DNA of 64,000 bases from FEB-12 sp964503315 (GCA_964503315.1 CAZCZL010000002.1:336833-400832); one strand, 5' to 3'; shown: positions 1 to 8,853, counted from the first letter of the stretch. Translations and numbers: made by a program. Notes: generated from the sequence alone by a model not told the origin.

Positions 1-130
1 GCATATCATCTTCTCCTCCACACGTCTTGGAACCGGTGACCTTTTCACGGCGGACCTTAGCGGTCGCAACCAACGCCGCCTTACGCGCACCGGCGATTGT
101 TCAAATCCGACTTGGGGACCCATGCGATAG
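1..130 (+). CDS. tolB: TolB C-terminal end (partial, start outside window)
   Basis: An open frame enters the window at base 2 and ends with TAG at 128-130, giving 42 codons. The peptide has the end of a PD40/WD40-like beta-propeller blade: IIFSSTRLGTGDLFTADLSG, then NQRRLT and finally NPTWGPMR. This matches the last blade of TolB-type periplasmic propellers, where a 'F(S)S.R.G..DLF..D..G.N.RRLT' pattern repeats. TolB binds Pal and links it to the Tol inner-membrane complex; pal follows 211 bases downstream, which is the usual order. Seen: the frame and the motif. Inferred: that the missing 5' part encodes the rest of TolB; a generic PD40 protein is the alternative. Confidence 0.75.
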   Translation, partial: HIIFSSTRLGTGDLFTADLSGRNQRRLTRTGDCSNPTWGPMR

Positions 131-253
131 AATCTGAGTATAAGGAATTGTAAGGAGCCAAGTCCGGGCAGACGGCGCAACAATCCGGGCGCAAAAAGTG
201 CGCAAGTGCAGTCATACCAACGAAATAATAGTCAGATTTTTCCCGTTTTTTTA

Positions 254-282
254 TTGACCGGTTCAACTGCCCCGGTTACTTT
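254..282 (+). promoter_or_regulatory. Possible promoter of pal-cpoB operon
   Basis: TTGACC (254-259), a 17-base spacer and TACTTT (277-282) lie 60 bases before the pal start. The -35 is good, the -10 is weak (3 of 6 to TATAAT), but TANNTT -10 elements recur at other operon heads in this window. Confidence 0.4.
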
Positions 283-341
283 TCAAAGACAGGGTAAATG
301 GCCTGAAACATTAACACTCCACTTCGGAGGGAACTGAAGAT

Positions 342-854
342 ATGAAGCGTTTAGCGATTTTTCTTGCGATCACATCACTTAGCTTGATGATGATTGGTGG
401 CTCATGCGGAAAAAAGAAACCGCCAGTTGAACCCGAACAGCCAAAAGTCGAACAACCGAAGGCTGAGGAACCGAAGATCGAACAGCCGAAAGTTGAAGAA
501 CCGATCACGATCCAGGAATCTCAATTCCAGACGGTCTACTTCGATTTCGACAAGTACAATCTTCGCTCCGACGGCAAGTCCGCTCTCGATGTTAATGCCG
601 GTCTGCTCAAGCAATTCCCGGATGTTATCATTCGCATCGAAGGTCACTGTGATGAACGCGGCACTGTTGAATACAACCTGTCGCTAGGCGAAAAGCGCGC
701 CCGCGCCTGTATGGAGTATCTGAACGGGCTCGGCATCGCCGCCAATCGCGTTTCGGTTATCAGCTACGGTGAAGAACGACCGGCCGTGTCGGGTTCGGAT
801 GAATCCGCCTGGTCACAGAACCGTCGCTGTGAGTTCAAGATCATTTCGAAGTAA
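342..854 (+). CDS. pal: Peptidoglycan-associated lipoprotein Pal
   Basis: 170 residues. A signal peptide ends in a lipobox with Cys22 (GGSC), so the protein is lipid-anchored in the outer membrane. Residues 33-54 are a charged Pro-rich linker of tandem five-residue units of the type (Q/E)PK(V/A/I)E. Residues 60-170 form an OmpA-like peptidoglycan-binding domain: YFDFDKYNLR at its start, then EGHCDERGT and LGEKRARA, the typical helix that contacts diaminopimelate, and NRRCEF near the end. Pal tethers the outer membrane to peptidoglycan and works with TolB. GGAGGG at about 326-331 is a good ribosome site for this ATG. It sits between the tolB end and cpoB, the normal Tol-Pal gene order. Length is typical. 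Confidence 0.95.
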   Translation: MKRLAIFLAITSLSLMMIGGSCGKKKPPVEPEQPKVEQPKAEEPKIEQPKVEEPITIQESQFQTVYFDFDKYNLRSDGKSALDVNAGLLKQFPDVIIRIEGHCDERGTVEYNLSLGEKRARACMEYLNGLGIAANRVSVISYGEERPAVSGSDESAWSQNRRCEFKIISK

Positions 855-873
855 CGACATGGAAGTATCCGGT

Positions 874-1620
874 ATGACCAATACCAGACGAATTGGAGCC
901 GCCATCCTTGTGATGGCGGTTCTCTTCATTGGGCTGATCGGCTCAGGTTGTGTCACCAAGCGCGACATTGAGGATCTCGATGTCCGTTTGGAGCGCATCG
1001 AACAGCAGACCGCATCGACCCAGCGCTCTGTGGCGCGCATGGATTCACTCATCGCCCAGAGCACCGAGGCTGACACCCGCTTGCGCAATGAGGTATCGAC
1101 CTCGGTCGATGACCTTCGCGAGCAGTTGGCCTCTCTCCTGCAGAACTACAACGACCTGATGCGTGAGATATCCCGCCTTCGCCAGAAACCGGTCGTCCAG
1201 GAACAACCGTCCAGTTCGCCCGGCGCGACCACCGAGCCGAATTCGGCGGCCTGCGATCAGTCGTACGATGACGCGTTCATTCTTGTCCGCAAGGGCGAGT
1301 ACGAAAAGGCGATCAGCGGGTTCCGGGATTATCTGACCAAATGTCCGCGCCACCAGTCGGTTGCCAATGCCCACTACTGGATCGGTGAGTGTCAATACTC
1401 GCTCGAACGCTACCAGGATGCCATTACCGAATTCGAGGGGATGTTGAAGAATTTCCCGAAGTCGGTGAATGCGGGTAGAGCTATGTACAAACTCGCTCGC
1501 TCCAAGCAGGAACTGGGACAGAAGGCCGACGCGAAGAAGGTCTTCCAACAGATCATCGATCAGTTCCCCAATACGCTTGAAGCTGAGCAGTCGAAAGACC
1601 GTCTCAAGGAGATCAAGTAA
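874..1620 (+). CDS. cpoB: CpoB/YbgF-type Tol-Pal lipoprotein, copy 1
   Basis: 248 residues from the ATG at 874, which has GGAAG eight bases upstream; an ATG at 859 is in frame but has no ribosome site. The signal peptide ends in a lipobox with Cys26 (IGSGC), so it is probably a lipoprotein, unlike the soluble E. coli CpoB. Residues about 30-90 are a coiled coil rich in R, E, Q and S; residues about 130-248 hold three TPR units (CDQSYDDAFILVRKGEYEKA, HYWIGECQYS, AMYKLARSKQELGQ), the YbgF C-terminal domain. In E. coli CpoB coordinates peptidoglycan synthesis with Tol-driven outer-membrane constriction. It follows pal by 19 bases and precedes a clear paralogue. Confidence 0.9.
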   Translation: MTNTRRIGAAILVMAVLFIGLIGSGCVTKRDIEDLDVRLERIEQQTASTQRSVARMDSLIAQSTEADTRLRNEVSTSVDDLREQLASLLQNYNDLMREISRLRQKPVVQEQPSSSPGATTEPNSAACDQSYDDAFILVRKGEYEKAISGFRDYLTKCPRHQSVANAHYWIGECQYSLERYQDAITEFEGMLKNFPKSVNAGRAMYKLARSKQELGQKADAKKVFQQIIDQFPNTLEAEQSKDRLKEIK

Positions 1621-1649
1621 CCGGTCTCCCCTTCTGAAAGGAGCTTTAC

Positions 1650-2375
1650 GTGCAAGCTCGGCAAAAGATGATAACCGCCGTCCTCGTGATGGCGGTTTTG
1701 CTTTCCACGCTCACCGGATGTATCGCGACCAAGCGCGATGTTCAGGACATCCGCACTGACATTGCCATCCTCCGCGCCCAGAATGACTCGACCCGAGTGG
1801 CACTCCAGCGTCTGGACTCACTGGCCACACGAAACGAGCAAACCACCCAGGCATTGCTTTACAGTCTTAACTCCCTCAATGATGAGATGCAGACCCAGTT
1901 TTCCTATCTGCTTGAAAACTACAATGCGCTTCTGACCGAGGTCAACCGTCTCCGTTCCCAGCGAACGGAAAAGAAGCTCGCGGACTCCGCTTCGGCCGAC
2001 CATGCCTGTGCCCAGTCATTTCAGTCCGCCATCGCGCTCATGCGGGACAAAAAGTATGACGATGCCATCGTCGGATTCAACACGTACCTGACATCCTGCT
2101 CAACACACGTTAGCGTAGGAGACGCGCGTTACTGGATAGGTGAATGTACCTACTCACAGTCGAAATTCGCAGACGCCATTCCGCTGTTTGAGACGTTCAT
2201 CAGCTCGTTTCCCGCGTCTGAGTATCTCTCGCGCGCGATGTACAAGATCGCACGGTGTTACCAGGAACTGGATAAGAAGTCCGACGCCAAAAAGCGCTTC
2301 CAGCAGATTGTCGACAAGTACCCTGAAACGCCCGAGGCGAAGCAGTCCAAAGAGCGACTGAAGGAATTGAAGTAG
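1650..2375 (+). CDS. CpoB/YbgF-type Tol-Pal lipoprotein, copy 2
   Basis: 241 residues. The GTG at 1650 has AAAGGAG six bases upstream, so it is preferred over the ATG at 1668. Lipobox Cys24 (LTGCIATKRD). Layout is the same as copy 1: coiled coil at about 30-110, then three C-terminal TPRs (YWIGECTYSQSKFADA, AMYKIARCYQELDKKSDAKK). Both copies share phrases such as CDQS/CAQS, YWIGEC, LLENYNALL/LLQNYNDLM and a final K-D/E-RLKE(I/L)K, so this is a tandem duplication followed by divergence. The two may form hetero-oligomers through the coiled coils or have split functions; this is inferred. It is co-oriented and 29 bases after copy 1. Confidence 0.88.
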   Translation: MQARQKMITAVLVMAVLLSTLTGCIATKRDVQDIRTDIAILRAQNDSTRVALQRLDSLATRNEQTTQALLYSLNSLNDEMQTQFSYLLENYNALLTEVNRLRSQRTEKKLADSASADHACAQSFQSAIALMRDKKYDDAIVGFNTYLTSCSTHVSVGDARYWIGECTYSQSKFADAIPLFETFISSFPASEYLSRAMYKIARCYQELDKKSDAKKRFQQIVDKYPETPEAKQSKERLKELK

Positions 2376-2376
2376 C

Positions 2377-2931
2377 ATGGCGGTTGACGGTATCCGCCTC
2401 CGTATCGCCGCCCCGACCGACCTCTTTCTCAAGGGCCGGGGCTTTTATCAAGTAGAGGAAGACTCGCTGTATGTCCAGTTGCAGCCCGCCGAGACCAACA
2501 GCCGTGTATTCTCCTACCTTGAGTCCGACAACCTCCGCGTCGACCTCGACCAGGCCGGCCGAATCCTGTTCATAGAACTCAATGCCGGCCGCCATACCTG
2601 GGCAGTAGACGAGAACCTGTCTCTCCCATCATCGCTCGGCTACGCCGATATCCGTTGCCTTGAGTTTCGTCTTCGCATACCACCCCCGATCCTCGCAACC
2701 AACAACTCTCGTTCGGTCGTCGCCCTGACCTTCGGTTCGGCCGCAGCCGACCGCTCCTACCGCATCGCCGATTCTGTCATCCTGCAGACCTCCGCGGGCA
2801 ATCTCCTCAATCGGATCATTGTCACAGACATTGTCGATGACCTTGCCGGGCGCGAAATCGGAGCCTTTCGCCAGGCAATTCGCGGACTTGGTGGCCGGTC
2901 ACTTGAGCGCACATCACCCCAGGACTTGTGA
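2377..2931 (+). CDS. Unknown protein in the pal-ligA run
   Basis: 184 residues; family not recognised. The ATG is one base after the stop of cpoB copy 2 and the stop overlaps the GTG of ligA, so translation is probably coupled. No signal peptide or membrane segment is visible; the composition is soluble, rich in beta-forming residues (YLESDNLRVDLDQAGRIL, FIELNAGRHTW). The phrase LDQAGRILFIEL resembles the short beta motif of DUF2283-like proteins, but the match is too short to name it. It might be a small cytoplasmic accessory of the operon. Confidence 0.6.
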   Translation: MAVDGIRLRIAAPTDLFLKGRGFYQVEEDSLYVQLQPAETNSRVFSYLESDNLRVDLDQAGRILFIELNAGRHTWAVDENLSLPSSLGYADIRCLEFRLRIPPPILATNNSRSVVALTFGSAAADRSYRIADSVILQTSAGNLLNRIIVTDIVDDLAGREIGAFRQAIRGLGGRSLERTSPQDL

Positions 2932-4979
2932 TTGACAACGGGCTTCCCCAGCCTGTTATTTATCACATGCCTGCCAGCAAAACAGTCATCGCCGAATACG
3001 AGAAACTGAAGAGAGAGATTGAGGAGCACAATCACCGGTACTACGTGCTTGATGCCCCCACCATCTCCGATGCCGCCTTCGACAAGCTGTTCGATCGACT
3101 GCTGGATATTGAGAAAGAGCACCCGGATTTTGTAACGCTTGATTCCCCCTCACAGCGTGTTGGGGCGGCCCCCTCAAAGAAATTCCAATCGGTGCCGCAC
3201 CGTGTTCAGATGTTGTCGCTCCAGAAAGTGACTTCGCCGGAGGAGTTCCGGGACTTCGACCGACGCGTTCACGATGGCTTAGGTACCGAATCTGACATTG
3301 AGTATGTCACCGAACCAAAACTAGACGGGCTGGCGGTCGAACTGATCTACGAAAACGGGATGTTCACGCTCGGCTCAACTCGCGGCGATTGCACGACCGG
3401 CGAAGGGATCACTCCGAACCTTCGTACTATCCGAAATATCCCGCTGCGTCTCTCTGAGCCTACAGCAAAGAAATATCCGTTACTCGAGATTCGCGGCGAG
3501 GTGATCATGCGCCGCTCAGCCTGGGAGAAATTGAATGCGCGTCTGGAGGAGCAAGGTATCGCTCCATTGGCCAACACCCGCAATGGCGCAGCCGGATCGC
3601 TAAGACAGCTCGACCCAAAGATCACGGCCTCTCGCCCGCTGATCTTCTATGCGTACGGAATCTCTGACACCAACCTCCCGGCTTTGTCCCGTCAATCAGA
3701 GGTAATGCGGCTCCTCAAGGCCGAAGGGTTCACAGTCAATGAACACATTGGCCAAGCCAAGGGTGTCGATGCGGTAGAGAAGCAGTTCGCCCGGCTCGAC
3801 CAGATTCGTCCTTCGCTCGACTACGATATCGATGGCATGGTTGTTAAGGTCGATAGCTTCGCTCAGCAGGAGACGCTCGGCCAGGTCTCCCGCGCCCCGC
3901 GCTGGGCGGTTGCCTGGAAATTCACCGCGGAAATTGCCGAAACTGTCCTCGAAGGCGTGCTCTTCTCGGTTGGTCGCACCGGTGTGGTCACCCCTGTCGC
4001 ACAACTCAAGCCAGTGCGAGTCTCAGGAGTAATTGTCAGTAATGCCTCACTCCATAATGAGGATGAATTGAACCGACTTGATGCTCGTATCGGTGATACG
4101 GTCCGTATCCGTCGGGCTGGCGATGTCATCCCAGAGGTGATAGAGGTCGTTGTCGAAAAGCGTCCGAAATCGACCAGTCGTGTCAAATTTCCGAAAGCCT
4201 GTCCTTCGTGTGGCGACCCGATTGTCCGACCGGAGGGGGAAGCAGCCTGGCGCTGTCTGAACGCGGAGTGCCCGGCCCAACTCGAAGGACATATCACCCA
4301 CTTTGCCTCCAAAGGCGGTTTCGATATCGAAGGCCTCGGCGAAAAGCTCGCGCACCAGTTGATTGCCGAAGGACTGGTGAAAAGTCCTGCTGATATCTTC
4401 TTCCTGACTAAAGAGCAACTACTCACGCTGGATCTATTCGGCGACAAGAAAGCGGAGAACCTCCTGCAGGCGATTGAGCGCTCTCGAGCTGTTGGACTCC
4501 CCAGGGTCATCTTCGCCCTCGGCATTATTGGGGTTGGTGAGACAGTCGCCAAACTTCTGGCGTCTTCGCTTGGCTCTATTGAGGCGCTCTCTTCGGCCAC
4601 TCTTGAGCAATTGCAGCAGATCGAGGGGATCGGCCCGATCATCGCCGAGAATATTTATCGATTTTTCCAGAGTCCGCACAACCGTCATATGCTGGCCCGT
4701 ATGTCCGAAGGGGGCGTTCTGTTTCCCCAGCACCAGACCACTACCCGGTCGACGACCCTGGCGGGGAAAACGTTCGTTATCACTGGTACGCTTTCTAAGC
4801 CCAGGGATGAATTCAAACGGATCATCGAAGAGAATGGCGGCAAGGTGAGCGGCTCAGTCTCCAAGAAGACCGATTACCTGCTCTGTGGCTTGGATGCTGG
4901 TTCCAAGCTGGAGAACGCAAAATCTCTCGGCGTAGCAGTTCTGGACGAAGAACAATTCAGACACTTGCTGGGGCTCTAA
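2928..4979 (+). CDS. ligA: NAD-dependent DNA ligase LigA
   Basis: 683 residues from GTG 2928, which overlaps the previous stop as GTGA; an ATG at 2967 would remove 13 residues and also fits the family start. It seals nicks in DNA using NAD+. Domains in order: Ia with HNHRYYVLDAPTISD, adenylation domain with the nucleotide-binding lysine Lys131 in EPKLDG, OB fold, a four-cysteine zinc finger beginning CPSCGDP and ending CLNAECP, helix-hairpin-helix repeats (IEGIGPIIAENI), and a C-terminal BRCT domain (LAGKTFVITGTLSKPRDEF, then KTDYLLCG). Length is normal for bacterial LigA. It closes the Tol-Pal run, with no sign of a functional link. Confidence 0.97.
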   Translation: MIDNGLPQPVIYHMPASKTVIAEYEKLKREIEEHNHRYYVLDAPTISDAAFDKLFDRLLDIEKEHPDFVTLDSPSQRVGAAPSKKFQSVPHRVQMLSLQKVTSPEEFRDFDRRVHDGLGTESDIEYVTEPKLDGLAVELIYENGMFTLGSTRGDCTTGEGITPNLRTIRNIPLRLSEPTAKKYPLLEIRGEVIMRRSAWEKLNARLEEQGIAPLANTRNGAAGSLRQLDPKITASRPLIFYAYGISDTNLPALSRQSEVMRLLKAEGFTVNEHIGQAKGVDAVEKQFARLDQIRPSLDYDIDGMVVKVDSFAQQETLGQVSRAPRWAVAWKFTAEIAETVLEGVLFSVGRTGVVTPVAQLKPVRVSGVIVSNASLHNEDELNRLDARIGDTVRIRRAGDVIPEVIEVVVEKRPKSTSRVKFPKACPSCGDPIVRPEGEAAWRCLNAECPAQLEGHITHFASKGGFDIEGLGEKLAHQLIAEGLVKSPADIFFLTKEQLLTLDLFGDKKAENLLQAIERSRAVGLPRVIFALGIIGVGETVAKLLASSLGSIEALSSATLEQLQQIEGIGPIIAENIYRFFQSPHNRHMLARMSEGGVLFPQHQTTTRSTTLAGKTFVITGTLSKPRDEFKRIIEENGGKVSGSVSKKTDYLLCGLDAGSKLENAKSLGVAVLDEEQFRHLLGL

Positions 4980-5035
4980 CCCGCACCACTTTAGTCGCAA
5001 CGTTGCCATTGGCTTACCCCGGTCCATCTTTCCCC

Positions 5036-5065
5036 TTGACTTGTCCCACAATGACAAGCTAATTA
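5036..5065 (+). promoter_or_regulatory. Candidate promoter of the partner-switching genes
   Basis: TTGACT (5036-5041), an 18-base spacer and TAATTA (5060-5065). The -35 belongs to the TTGACTTtGG-like set seen at several operon heads; the -10 is weak. Confidence 0.4.
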
Positions 5066-5165
5066 AAGACTTAGCTCGCATCTGCGGGCTTGCCGGTTGA
5101 TGGTGGGGCAACTCCTCCCCCGGCAGATCGTAAATGATGATGACTCAGTATCGGAGACTGTTACC

Positions 5166-5504
5166 ATGAAATTGACCGACCGAGTACAGGACGGCGTAGT
5201 GGTTCTCGAACCTAAAGGAAAGATCATGGGTGGCCCGGATGCTTCCCTGCTTCATGACAAACTCTACGAGTATATCAAACAGGATATGAAGAGAGTGGTT
5301 GTCGACCTTTCTCAGGTCGACTGGATGAATTCGACCGGTCTCGGGATCCTCATCTCCGGTTATACCACGCTTCGCAACAATGACGGCATGCTGAAGCTTG
5401 CCAATGTCACCGACAAGATCCAGTCGCTGCTTACTATCACCAAGCTGGTGTCGGTCTTCGAAGCGTACGACACGGTCGACGAAGCGATCAAGACATTTAA
5501 GTGA
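5166..5504 (+). CDS. STAS-domain anti-sigma factor antagonist
   Basis: 112 residues. The ATG at 5166 has GGAG eight bases upstream; an earlier in-frame ATG at 5097 would add 23 low-similarity residues and lies close to the predicted transcription start, so it is not used. A single STAS domain fills the protein: VVLEPKGKIMGG at the start and the signature DLSQVDWMNSTGLGILI, whose serine (NSTG) is the usual phosphorylation site. In partner switching the unphosphorylated form binds the RsbW-like kinase and frees its target. The kinase and the phosphatase genes follow directly, so the three probably form one module. Confidence 0.92.
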   Translation: MKLTDRVQDGVVVLEPKGKIMGGPDASLLHDKLYEYIKQDMKRVVVDLSQVDWMNSTGLGILISGYTTLRNNDGMLKLANVTDKIQSLLTITKLVSVFEAYDTVDEAIKTFK

Positions 5505-5540
5505 TTCACTGCACGAAAACGTAAACATTCATCATACGAG

Positions 5541-5574
5541 ACAGGTAGGCGTGCAGATGTCTGCCTGTTTTTTT
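5541..5574 (+). terminator. Terminator or attenuator between antagonist and kinase genes
   Basis: A ten-pair hairpin (5541-5550 with 5559-5568, two G-U pairs, loop 5551-5558) is followed by seven T (5568-5574). It would stop or thin transcription after the antagonist gene so that antagonist exceeds kinase. Confidence 0.65.
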
Positions 5575-5588
5575 GGAGTCGGCAGAGC

Positions 5589-6008
5589 ATGCAAAAACCA
5601 ATCATCACAGGCGACACCATCATCGTCCCATCCAGCACTGACCATCTCGCGGATGTCGACCTGTTCATCGAAGGAACGCTCCGCGGTTACGGCGCGCCGG
5701 AATCGGTCATCGCCGATATTGCCATTTCGGTGTCGGAGCTGGTCAATAATGCCATCCTGCATGGCAACCGGTCAGCCCCCGATAAGCAGGTAACTGTCAA
5801 GATCTTCCGCGAGAACTCCTCGGTGCGGATTTCGGTGACCGATCAGGGAGGCGGATTCAATCCGGAGGTCATCGAAAACCCGATTGAGGATGACAACCTC
5901 CTCAAAGAGGTTGGACGCGGCATTTTCATAGTCCGGGCGCTCATGGATAAAGTGGATATCACGGCGACCGAACACGGCACGACTATCGAGATCACGAAAG
6001 CTATCTAA
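5589..6008 (+). CDS. RsbW-like serine kinase / anti-sigma factor
   Basis: 139 residues, a single HATPase_c_2 fold of the RsbW/SpoIIAB type. The N box is visible (SELVNNAILHGN), followed by the G1 box with DQGGGF and the G2-like ENPI...GRGIFIVRALMDKV. These proteins bind a target (often a sigma factor) or phosphorylate the STAS antagonist on serine with ATP. It lies between the antagonist (5166) and the phosphatase (6033). No sigma factor gene is in view, so its target could equally be an enzyme or another regulator. ATG at 5589 with GGAG about ten bases upstream. Confidence 0.9.
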   Translation: MQKPIITGDTIIVPSSTDHLADVDLFIEGTLRGYGAPESVIADIAISVSELVNNAILHGNRSAPDKQVTVKIFRENSSVRISVTDQGGGFNPEVIENPIEDDNLLKEVGRGIFIVRALMDKVDITATEHGTTIEITKAI

Positions 6009-6032
6009 TCAGAGGCAGTCCAGACCAAAGCA

Positions 6033-8300
6033 ATGAGTAGCGACACGCTCATAACCCTGGCTTTCTTCGTGGCCGGTGGCTTCCTCACCTTCCTCGCGGT
6101 TACCATTACCCGGGACAATTTCGTCAACCGGATAAACCGTGTAACCGGAGCGATGCTCTTTTTTGCAGGTCTGGGACCGATCTTCCTCGCTCTTGGCTCG
6201 ATCATTACGACTGGTCCGGATGCCGACCCGGATTTCAATCGACGAGCCCTGTATCAAGTCCACACAATCTGGGAGCTCTTCTTCCCTACGCTATTGATCT
6301 TTGCCTGGCTCTTTCCGGTTGACCGGATGCGGGAATTCAGGAGCACCCGTCTGCGCACACTCATATTTGTCCCGCAGGCGATGCACTTCATCATCATGGT
6401 CTTCTTCGGCGACATCAATCGCCTGTTGGAGATGGTGAAGCTTGACCCGACTCGCGAAGGTTTTACCACAATAATCCTGGCACCGTTCAGTTACCTGTTC
6501 ACCTCAATTCTGCAGATGGTGAATGTCATCAGGTCCTACGAGCAGGTGATCTTCGACTCCATCAACCTGCTCTACGTTGTTGCCGCGGTCTACTTCCTTG
6601 AGACCGGCCATCGGTATCTGAAAGAACCTCGACTGGTCAGTCAGACTCGCATTGTCCTCTGGTCACTCCGGGTGGGGCTCGGCTTTTTCCTGGCCGCCAC
6701 CCTTTCACATCTCTTCTTTGCCCGGTATGTCCCGACCCAGTTCAACTCGATCATCCTGGTCGTCGGGCTGGTGCTGGCAGCCGGTGTCCTGGCCTTTGCC
6801 ATCATCCGGTATCAGTTCCTTGATGTACAACTGATCTTCCGCCAGTCGTTCATCTACACGCTGGCTTCGGCCCTGTTGGTCGGCGGTTACATTGTGATAG
6901 GTGTGAAATCTCAGACGATGCTGATACCTCTTTTTGGCGACAGAGCCCAGATCATCAGCTATGTCTTTTTGGCACTGATTCTCCTCCTTTTCCAACCGAT
7001 TGCGAGTTGGTTGGACAATGTCATCCGTTCCATGTTCATGCGCACACGCTCGGATTACCGCAATGTCATTGAGCGGTTCTCCCGGCAGGTCATCTCCATG
7101 TTTGACCCGCGCCTGTTGCGCCAGACGATCGACGAGACCCTCAAGACTGCGCTCCTGGTGGAACAGGTCTATTTCGTCTTGTACGACGACTCTGTGGGCG
7201 AGTATGCCATCCTTCCTAGTGAGGATAATCCATCACGAGTTATCGTACAGCGCGAGGACCTGATGCTTCGCGGCATCAACTTGCTTGACGCTCCAACTCA
7301 CTTCGGTTCTCTCTCGCAATACGAGACGGACTCGCAGTTGGCCGACTTCCTGAAAGAACGGAAGGTCAAGCTGATACTTCCGATGAAGGATGCAAAACAT
7401 CTCCTGGGATTCCTTGCCCTGACCAATAAGGCAGCCGGCTATCGCTACTCCTCCGAGGACTTCAACTTATTGGGTGTGCTTTCAAACCAAATGGTTTCCG
7501 CACTCACCAACGCCCGCCTCTATGTCGAGTCGCTTGAGCGGATGCGTCTTCAGGAAGAGGTCACGATGGCGCGGCAGATCCAACTCGATCTGCTGCCGGC
7601 CAGTCCGCCTCAACTTGAATGTTCCATCATACATGCGCAGTCCATCCCGTCGAGAACGGTCGGAGGAGACTTCTATGATTTCATCCCGATCAAGGGGGAC
7701 AAACGATGGGGGCTGGTGATCGCCGACGCTTCAGGAAAAGGCATGCCCGCGGCCCTGATGATTGCGCAGATACAGGCGATGATCCGCAGCGAGATAAACA
7801 ACGGGAATCCTATCCCGACGATGCTCAAGAACGTCAATCGCCAGGTGGCGCTGTCCACTTCGTCCGAGAAGTATGTCACGCTCTTCTATGGCGAATTGGA
7901 TACGACCTGTGGCACCTTCACCTACGCGAACGCGGGGCATAACTACCCGATCCTGGTTCGCAAGGACGGCTCGCTTGAGTTGCTGCAAACTGGCGGGCCG
8001 ATCGTTGGCGCGTTTCCGTTCCTCGAATTCACGTCGGCATCAGTACCATTGCGGGATGGCGATCTCCTGTTCTTCTTCACAGACGGACTCTCTGAGGCCA
8101 TGAATGCCGAAGGGGTCGAATATGGCGAAGACCGCATCCGCAATTTCGTTCGCGACCACCGCCACCAGGAACCATCGCAATTGGTCGACTTACTCATGAA
8201 CGACGTACGGCAATTTGACCCATCTTCACCGCCGCAGGATGATACCACGATCATAGCACTTAAAATGCGCGCGAATGGCTTGACCACGAATGTCCAGTAA
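6033..8300 (+). CDS. Membrane-bound GAF / SpoIIE-type serine phosphatase (RsbU-like)
   Basis: 755 residues. Residues 1 to about 330 hold eight or so hydrophobic segments (for example ITLAFFVAGGFLTFLAV and ILVVGLVLAAGVLAFAII), similar to the 7TM-type sensor region of some histidine kinases. Residues about 345-490 look like a GAF domain. The C-terminal third is a PP2C/SpoIIE phosphatase: VGGDFYDF, VIADASGKGMPAAL, TYANAGHNYPI, FFTDGLSEAMN and PQDDTTIIAL supply the metal-binding aspartates. It would dephosphorylate the STAS antagonist when a signal is sensed, releasing the kinase's target. It starts 24 bases after the kinase gene and overlaps the Nudix gene by 11 bases. Confidence 0.9.
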   Translation: MSSDTLITLAFFVAGGFLTFLAVTITRDNFVNRINRVTGAMLFFAGLGPIFLALGSIITTGPDADPDFNRRALYQVHTIWELFFPTLLIFAWLFPVDRMREFRSTRLRTLIFVPQAMHFIIMVFFGDINRLLEMVKLDPTREGFTTIILAPFSYLFTSILQMVNVIRSYEQVIFDSINLLYVVAAVYFLETGHRYLKEPRLVSQTRIVLWSLRVGLGFFLAATLSHLFFARYVPTQFNSIILVVGLVLAAGVLAFAIIRYQFLDVQLIFRQSFIYTLASALLVGGYIVIGVKSQTMLIPLFGDRAQIISYVFLALILLLFQPIASWLDNVIRSMFMRTRSDYRNVIERFSRQVISMFDPRLLRQTIDETLKTALLVEQVYFVLYDDSVGEYAILPSEDNPSRVIVQREDLMLRGINLLDAPTHFGSLSQYETDSQLADFLKERKVKLILPMKDAKHLLGFLALTNKAAGYRYSSEDFNLLGVLSNQMVSALTNARLYVESLERMRLQEEVTMARQIQLDLLPASPPQLECSIIHAQSIPSRTVGGDFYDFIPIKGDKRWGLVIADASGKGMPAALMIAQIQAMIRSEINNGNPIPTMLKNVNRQVALSTSSEKYVTLFYGELDTTCGTFTYANAGHNYPILVRKDGSLELLQTGGPIVGAFPFLEFTSASVPLRDGDLLFFFTDGLSEAMNAEGVEYGEDRIRNFVRDHRHQEPSQLVDLLMNDVRQFDPSSPPQDDTTIIALKMRANGLTTNVQ

Positions 8301-8853
8301 ACACGACTCTTTTGACTCCGAGAAGCTCTTTGCCCGCAAGAACCACTTCTGTGGATTTCGATTCTGTCCCCTTTGCGGAAAGTCCCTTGTTCAAGGGGAT
8401 AAGGAAGGTCGCGTCAGGGTCTTTTGCCCGGACGATCAGTGCGGCTACGTTTTCTATCAAAACCCTGTCCCCGCCGCTGGAGCCGTGATTGTTCAGAATG
8501 ATCAGGTCTTGATGGTCAAACGGGCGCATCCACCTCGGATCGGATGGTGGTGTCTCCCCGCCGGCTTCATGGAATGGAACGAGCACCCCGGCCAGACGGC
8601 GGTTCGCGAGGTCGGCGAGGAGACCGGCCTTATGATAAAGTTGACCTCTCTTTTCGAGATATATACCGGCACCGATGATCCTCGCTCCAATGCGGTCCTT
8701 ATCCTCTATCTGGCTGACATAGTCGGAGGTGAGATGCAGGCTTCTGATGATGCCCTTGATGTTCGCTTCTTCCCGTTCAGCGCGCTTCCCCAAGAGATAG
8801 CGTTTGAGTCGCATCGCCGGGCATTGGCAGACTACCTTTCCAGATACCGTTGA
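8290..8853 (+). CDS. Nudix hydrolase with zinc ribbon
   Basis: 187 residues. An N-terminal zinc ribbon (FCPLCGK about 20 residues before CPDDQCGYVFY) precedes a Nudix domain whose box reads GFMEWNEHPGQTAVREVGEE, with REVGEE binding metal. Such proteins cleave nucleoside diphosphates linked to another moiety, for example NADH or ADP-ribose; the ribbon plus Nudix order recalls NudC and related families, but the exact substrate cannot be read. The ATG lies 11 bases inside the phosphatase gene, so translation is coupled. Confidence 0.88.
   Translation: MSSKHDSFDSEKLFARKNHFCGFRFCPLCGKSLVQGDKEGRVRVFCPDDQCGYVFYQNPVPAAGAVIVQNDQVLMVKRAHPPRIGWWCLPAGFMEWNEHPGQTAVREVGEETGLMIKLTSLFEIYTGTDDPRSNAVLILYLADIVGGEMQASDDALDVRFFPFSALPQEIAFESHRRALADYLSRYR

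Noticed and set aside
3863..4642. Long antisense frame (259 codons) inside ligA
   Set aside because: It is the antisense shadow of a well-supported gene; composition is Ser/Arg-rich as expected of a shadow.
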